A stretch of DNA of 64,000 nucleotides from contig NZ_LT985323.1 in the NCBI RefSeq assembly GCF_900290275.1, positions 1,420,559 to 1,484,558 of the forward strand, written 5' to 3'. The position numbers and the translations under genes are program-made. The DNA comes from Prevotella merdae (GTDB lineage: Bacteria; Bacteroidota; Bacteroidia; Bacteroidales; Bacteroidaceae). The notes beneath the pieces were generated by a model. That model was not told where the DNA came from. It ran no database searches and saw nothing but the letters and a program-made list of their open reading frames with translations. Within the stretch, counting starts at the first letter, position 1. The number at the start of each line of letters is the position of its first letter. Of the stretch, positions 59,912-64,000 are shown one piece after another.

Positions 59912-61003
59912 TTATAGCGTTATTTCTCCCGATCCATAGCAACGGTGATGCTTCTCGTCGTACACCACACAGAACTGGCCTGGCGCTACGCCATGTATTG
60001 GTTGTTCGGCATGTACGGCAAGTCGTCCGTCTTCCAGTTGCTCAATAGTGCCTGGCAAATAGCCTGGTGTATGTCTAATCTTAAACGTTATGTGCTGCAT
60101 AGGCACCTCGCATGTTAGATAGTGGAAGTCGTGTATAATGAAGTCCTGCTTATAGGCTGTCTGCGGGTCGTATCCATGGCTCACATACAGAATATTGTTG
60201 GCTACATCTTTCTTAATAACAAACCACGGACCGCCGCCAAAGCCAAGACCCTTGCGTTGACCAATGGTGTGAAACCACAGTCCACGATGCTTGCCAATAC
60301 ATTTGCCCGTTTCCATCTCCACCACATCTCCAGGCTGCTCGCCAAGGTATCTGCGTATGTATTCGTTGTAGTTAATCTGTCCTAAGAAGCAGATGCCTTG
60401 CGAATCCTTGCGTTTAGCATTAATAAGATGCTCGCGTTCGGCAATTTCGCGCACCTCGTTCTTCTCGTAATGTCCTATAGGAAACAGAGCCTTCTTAAGC
60501 TGCCAGTCGTATATCTGAGCCAGAAAATCGGTTTGATCCTTTACTGGGTCTGGACTTGTAACGAGCCATTTGCGACCATCGTTGTCCACTTCGGTCTGTG
60601 CATAATGGCCCGTGGCTATAAGGTCGTAGTCGTGTCCACGCTTTTCGTGAAAGGCACCAAACTTGATTAGTCGGTTGCACATCACATCTGGGTTGGGTGT
60701 GAAACCCGCCTTAACCTTCTCCATTGTATAACGTGTCACCTGATCCCAATATTCGTGGTGGCAGTCTACCACCTCAAGCTTACAACCAAATCTATTTGCA
60801 ACAGCCGTAGCCATTTCAAGGTCTTCCTCGCTTGTGCAGTCCCACTCTTCTTGCTCTTCAGGACCTATCTTTATATAGAAACAGTCGGGATTCAGTCCAA
60901 GTTGTGCCAATTCGTATACAACTACCGAACTGTCAACTCCACCTGACAAAAGCACAGCTATGCGCTTGTCTTTCAAATCAGTATCTAAAATATTTCCGTT
61001 CAT
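59912..61003 (-). CDS. mnmA: tRNA-specific 2-thiouridylase MnmA
   Basis: 363 residues. The PP-loop is RIAVLLSGGVDSSVVVYELA. The two catalytic Cys lie in FTPNPDVMCNRLIKFG and RKDSQGICFLGQINYN. MnmA segments ATGHYAQ, DQTDFLAQIYDWQL, GKHRGLWFHTIGQRKGLG and the C-terminal beta-domain (VAPGQFCVVYD) are intact. It thiolates U34 of Glu, Gln and Lys tRNAs. A -7-like TACATTTG at 61009-61016 lies only 5 bases before the ATG, so the transcript may be leaderless. The gene is divergent from the GH109-like gene. Confidence 0.95.
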   Translation of the reverse strand: MNGNILDTDLKDKRIAVLLSGGVDSSVVVYELAQLGLNPDCFYIKIGPEEQEEWDCTSEEDLEMATAVANRFGCKLEVVDCHHEYWDQVTRYTMEKVKAGFTPNPDVMCNRLIKFGAFHEKRGHDYDLIATGHYAQTEVDNDGRKWLVTSPDPVKDQTDFLAQIYDWQLKKALFPIGHYEKNEVREIAEREHLINAKRKDSQGICFLGQINYNEYIRRYLGEQPGDVVEMETGKCIGKHRGLWFHTIGQRKGLGFGGGPWFVIKKDVANNILYVSHGYDPQTAYKQDFIIHDFHYLTCEVPMQHITFKIRHTPGYLPGTIEQLEDGRLAVHAEQPIHGVAPGQFCVVYDEKHHRCYGSGEITL

Positions 61004-61068
61004 ATTTGCAAATGTAGTGTAAATATCTGAAAATACATAAACAAAAACATTAAAATATACTATTATAA

Positions 61069-61100
61069 TTTCGTTTTTAATAAACTTTGCTGTAACTTTG
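61069..61100 (+). promoter_or_regulatory. Promoter of the GH109-like gene
   Basis: TAACTTTG (61093-61100) with TTTC (61069-61072) 20 bases upstream. A second TAAACTTTG directly before it could serve as an alternative -7. Confidence 0.55.
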
Positions 61101-61177
61101 CAGCGTGTTAAAACGTGTAGGTGTAAAACACCTGTGTACAGACATACTTAAAAAATATATTCCTAAACAAACAATCT

Positions 61178-62833
61178 ATGAAAAAGTTAAAGCTTTTTAG
61201 TATTGCTTTTGCTGCTCTCATGTCTTTGGGCACAATGACAGCAAACGCACAATCGCTCTCGCCATCTACCAAGTGGCATTGGAACAAGGGCAAAATCGTA
61301 ATTGAAACTCCTGAGCGTCCAGCAGGTCAGAAAGACGTGTTGAGCCTTGCATTGCCTAAGATGAAGACTGTTCGCATTGGTCTTGTAGGTCTTGGTATGC
61401 GTGGTCCTGGTGCTGTAGAGAACTTCAGCCTTATACCTGGTGTTGAGGTAGTGGCTCTTTGCGACTTTGAGAAAGATCGTGCTGTAAAGCAGAACGAGCG
61501 TCTGCGCAAGCGTGGTCTTGCACCTGCAGCTGTATATTATGGCGAGAACGGATACAAGGAGTTGTGCAAGCGTCCTGATATCGACCTTGTATATATTGCA
61601 ACCGACTGGGAACACCATGCTATCGTAGCCAAGTGTGCTCTTGAGAATGGTAAGAATGTTGCCGATGAGGTGCCTTCTGCAATGAACCTGCAGGAGTGCT
61701 GGGAGCTTGTAGATCTTGCCGAGCAGAAGCAACTCAACTGTATGATTCTTGAGAACTGCTGCTACGACTGGTTCGAGATGCGCACTCTTAATATGGCACA
61801 GCACGGTGTCTTTGGCGAGATATTGCGTGCACAGGGTGCTTATATCCACAATCTTAGCGACTTCTGGGACTATTACTGGAAGAATCCTAACGGTTCGGAC
61901 CCCGAACAGCTAGGCTGGCGTTTGAAGTATAACCGCGAGAACCGTGGCGATATATACGCTACTCACGGCCTTGGCCCAGTTGCTCAGGCTCTTAACATCC
62001 ACCGTGGCGACCGTATGACATCGCTCGTGGCTATGGATACAAAGAGTGTTCAGGGCAAGGAGCTTGTTGAGGCTAAGACAGGTAAGCCATGCAACGACTT
62101 CCGCAATGGCGACCACACAACAACTCTTATCCAGACTGCCGACCGCAAGGTTATTGAGTTGCAGCACGATGTTATGAATCCTCAGCCATACAGCCGTCTA
62201 TATCAGCTCACTGGTACTAAGGGTTTTGCCAACAAGTATCCTATCGAGGGCTATGCTGTTGACGCTAAGCAGCTAAAGGCTACCGGCAACGCTCCTAAGG
62301 TAGACAACCTTACATCTCACGAGTTTATGCCTGACGATCAGCGCAAGGCCCTTGAGGAGAAGTACGAAAGCCCAATACTTAAGAAGTTTGGCAAGCTTGC
62401 CAAGGAAGTAGGTGGCCATGGCGGTATGGACTTTATTATGTGTGCCCGCCTTATCTACTGTCTGCAGAATGGTTTGCCTCTTGATATGGACGTTTACGAC
62501 CTTGCTGAGTGGTGCTGTATTGCCGAGCTTGGCGCTATCTCAATGGATAATGAGAGCGCTCCTGTTACATTCCCTGACTTCACACGTGGTCTTTGGAACA
62601 AGGAGAAGGGTTATAAGCATGCTTACGCTACTGCCGAGCAGGAGGCTGCATCAGAGGCTGTTGCCAACGCCTTTACCAAGGCTTACAAGGAAGCTACAGC
62701 CAAGTTCAAGCTTTGGGATCTTTACGACAAAGTACTGAATGCTAAGAACGACGCCGCACAGAAGAAGGCTCAGGCTGCTCTCAACAAGGCTAAGGCTAAG
62801 GCTATGGCTCAGGTTGCCAAGGCTGTAAAGTAA
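61178..62833 (+). CDS. Secreted Gfo/Idh/MocA oxidoreductase, GH109-like (NAD-dependent glycosidase)
   Basis: 551 residues. A Sec-type signal (KLKLFSIAFAALMSLGTMTA, NAQS) precedes a Rossmann domain with VRIGLVGLGMRGPGAVENF and VVALCDFEKDRAV. The alpha/beta domain shows LVYIATDWEHHA, NVADEVPSAMNLQECWEL, ILENCCYDWFEMRTLNM, YATHGLGPVAQALNIHRGDR and ELQHDVMNPQPYSRLYQLTG. These residues match GH109 alpha-N-acetylgalactosaminidases, which cleave by an NAD+ redox cycle. The usual GH109 Tat signal is absent. A ~70-residue helical Ala/Lys-rich tail (DAAQKKAQAALNKAKAKAMA) is unusual. Host mucin or glycan processing is likely; the exact sugar is unknown. Confidence 0.85.
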   Translation: MKKLKLFSIAFAALMSLGTMTANAQSLSPSTKWHWNKGKIVIETPERPAGQKDVLSLALPKMKTVRIGLVGLGMRGPGAVENFSLIPGVEVVALCDFEKDRAVKQNERLRKRGLAPAAVYYGENGYKELCKRPDIDLVYIATDWEHHAIVAKCALENGKNVADEVPSAMNLQECWELVDLAEQKQLNCMILENCCYDWFEMRTLNMAQHGVFGEILRAQGAYIHNLSDFWDYYWKNPNGSDPEQLGWRLKYNRENRGDIYATHGLGPVAQALNIHRGDRMTSLVAMDTKSVQGKELVEAKTGKPCNDFRNGDHTTTLIQTADRKVIELQHDVMNPQPYSRLYQLTGTKGFANKYPIEGYAVDAKQLKATGNAPKVDNLTSHEFMPDDQRKALEEKYESPILKKFGKLAKEVGGHGGMDFIMCARLIYCLQNGLPLDMDVYDLAEWCCIAELGAISMDNESAPVTFPDFTRGLWNKEKGYKHAYATAEQEAASEAVANAFTKAYKEATAKFKLWDLYDKVLNAKNDAAQKKAQAALNKAKAKAMAQVAKAVK

Positions 62834-62900
62834 TGAAGGAGAATCGCATAATGCAAGATATGGCCAGATAGGGTCAATCGTTATTTTGACGATGTTTACA

Positions 62901-62951
62901 AAAAAAAGTGAAGTAGGCTTCAATACCTTTGAAGCCTACTTCACTTTTTTT
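62901..62951 (+). terminator. Strong terminator after the GH109-like gene
   Basis: AAAAAAAGTGAAGTAGGCTTC pairs with GAAGCCTACTTCACTTTTTTT: a long perfect stem with A/T tracts on both sides, working in both directions. Confidence 0.9.
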
Positions 62952-62955
62952 CACT

Positions 62956-63446
62956 TTTGTAGTGGATTAACGAGTATATATGTATTAACATTTGCTCTCC
63001 TTTTTTTCTAAAAACTTTGGCGTTTTTATTGAATGTAAACGATGGCTTCCTCAAACTGATTATTGTAGGGGATAGATATCATTCGGGGTATAATGAAGAG
63101 GGTATTCTGATGATGAGCCTCTACGATTTCCTCTTGGGTAAGGGAGGCTAAGAATAGATGGACTTGAAGAAAATATCAAGAGTTCTATATTAGTGCAAAT
63201 TAAGCATGTTGAAACATGCTTCTTGTGTGCCTTCACATTCATCTTTTTCGCCTTTGTATCAAAAAAGATGCTGAAAGAGGTGTTACATTTAAAATATTTT
63301 ATTTATCTTCGCATACCCAGTATGTATGGGGTTATGTCCTCGTGATTACATGTCAGGTTTCAGTCATTGCAAATATGAAGTTATGGACGAAAATTTTGAG
63401 GTTAGTTTATTAGACTATTTGCAACATCAACTCGGATAAAAAAATT
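62956..63446. other. Spacer before the last receptor gene
   Basis: About 490 AT-rich bases. Apart from the probable remnant at 63038-63151 I see no complete gene or known RNA. A possible weak promoter (TTATCTTCG near 63302) lies 140 bases before the receptor start. Confidence 0.5.
63038..63151 (+). pseudogene. Probable 3' remnant of an AAA-type ATPase gene
   Basis: The frame reads NDGFLKLIIVGDRYHSGYNE, continues EGILMMSLYDFLLGKGG and stops with TAA. The pattern (I-V-V-G/D...EGI..M.L.DFLL) is like the C-terminal tails of AAA-14/DUF4143-type ATPases common in Bacteroidales. No upstream domain or start is present, so this looks like a leftover of a deleted gene. Assignment rests on a short tail only. 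Confidence 0.35.
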
Positions 63447-64000
63447 ATGAAAAAGGTTCTAGCAATAATTAGTCTCTTGTTTCTTGTTTTGAATGGTAAT
63501 GCTCAAGAATCATTAGATACTATCAAATCTTTTAGACTAAGTGAAGTTGTGGTTAAAGCAGAAAGGATTATTCATAAGGGTGATCACGATGTACTATATT
63601 TATCAAACGACAATAAAAAGTTTGGTACAAATGCTTTAGATGCAGTTTCTTCCTTAGAATTGTTCCAAACAGCAATAAATGAAACAAAATTGGTTTCTTG
63701 GGACAGACAAAATGTATTTATCCTTATAAATGGCGTTCCATCAACGGCATATGACTTACGTGGATATAAGGGTGAGGACATAAAGAACGTAGAGTTTTAT
63801 TCTATTGCTCCTCCTCAATACATGAGTCTGACTGCAGGGCCTGTAGTCAACATTGTTGTGAAGAAGAGGCACGATAGATCTTATGCCGGTTATTTCAACA
63901 CTTCTAATGCTGTAAACACAGGATTTGGAACAAACCAGATTGACTTGACATATGCGGATTCTCTGAACCAAGTAAAACTGGGTTATCTAGTTGATTACAG
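63447..64000 (+). CDS. TonB-dependent receptor-like outer-membrane protein, 5' part (cut by right edge)
   Basis: 184 codons are visible from ATG 63447. Signal MKKVLAIISLLFLVLNGNAQ is followed by a TonB-box-like FRLSEVVVKAERIIHKGDHD and a plug-like domain (NALDAVSSLELFQTAIN, FILINGVPSTAYDLRGYKGE, VVNIVVKKRHDRSYAGYFNT). This is the opening of the receptor type without carboxypeptidase domain often found in Prevotella. The barrel lies beyond the window. Substrate unknown; no neighbour is visible downstream. Confidence 0.8.
   Translation, partial: MKKVLAIISLLFLVLNGNAQESLDTIKSFRLSEVVVKAERIIHKGDHDVLYLSNDNKKFGTNALDAVSSLELFQTAINETKLVSWDRQNVFILINGVPSTAYDLRGYKGEDIKNVEFYSIAPPQYMSLTAGPVVNIVVKKRHDRSYAGYFNTSNAVNTGFGTNQIDLTYADSLNQVKLGYLVDY

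Overview
The window looks like a chromosomal segment of a Bacteroidales bacterium, most likely a gut Prevotella/Segatella. Supporting signs are TonB-dependent receptors paired with lipoproteins, BspA-like (DUF285) repeat proteins, a DUF1703 ATPase/nuclease, PL8 and GH109 polysaccharide enzymes, lipoprotein signals ending in a lone Cys, and several promoters of the Bacteroidetes type (TTTG, 19-20 bases, TAnnTTTG). I saw no rRNA, CRISPR array, phage structural genes or IS transposase. The only RNA gene is one tRNA-Leu; the only mobile element with its own enzyme is a group II intron. The species is an inference.

Layout. 1-8409: a type I restriction-modification operon on the minus strand, in transcription order XRE regulator, YgjP-like metallopeptidase, hsdR, hsdM, an AlbA_2/ATPase regulator, then the first 41 codons of hsdS running off the left edge. 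It lies just past the 3' end of tRNA-Leu(UAG). 8764-14938: envelope polysaccharide genes (WecA/MraY-like transferase, Wzi-like protein, lipoprotein, GT2 glycosyltransferase, and a fused nucleotidyltransferase-aminotransferase). 15207-24316: rmuC; then a minus-strand trio (secreted endonuclease/exonuclease/phosphatase, uracil-DNA glycosylase-like protein, uridine kinase) opposite a plus-strand trio (TonB receptor, DUF5689 lipoprotein, jelly-roll lipoprotein). The receptor has a leader with competing hairpins. 24380-33739: an accessory, repeat-rich stretch with a group IIC-type intron right behind a terminator, a DUF1703 gene broken by a TGA, hairpin repeats, a 53-residue LAGS-type small protein and a large BspA-like surface protein. 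33740-42669: housekeeping genes (MscS channel, PBP4-type carboxypeptidase, RluA, FabG, TetR, AI-2E-type permease, thymidine kinase, RsmI, lipoprotein). 42703-49443: a MITE-like element, a TraB/GumN protein, a NahK-like sugar kinase, a PL8 lyase, a DUF308 protein and an Asn/Gly/Arg-rich secreted protein.

49725-55159: histidine phosphatase, PnuC and a TonB receptor, divergent from a secreted 5'-nucleotidase. Together these look like a nucleotide-to-nucleoside scavenging set, possibly for NAD precursors. 55160-59772: a small secreted protein behind a near-perfect sigma-54 promoter with an upstream palindrome, followed by a hybrid histidine kinase with a C-terminal HPt-like segment and an NtrC-type sigma-54 activator. 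This self-contained signalling unit is the most interesting system in the window. 59912-64000: mnmA, a secreted GH109-like oxidoreductase/glycosidase, a probable gene remnant, and the start of another TonB-receptor-like protein cut by the right edge.
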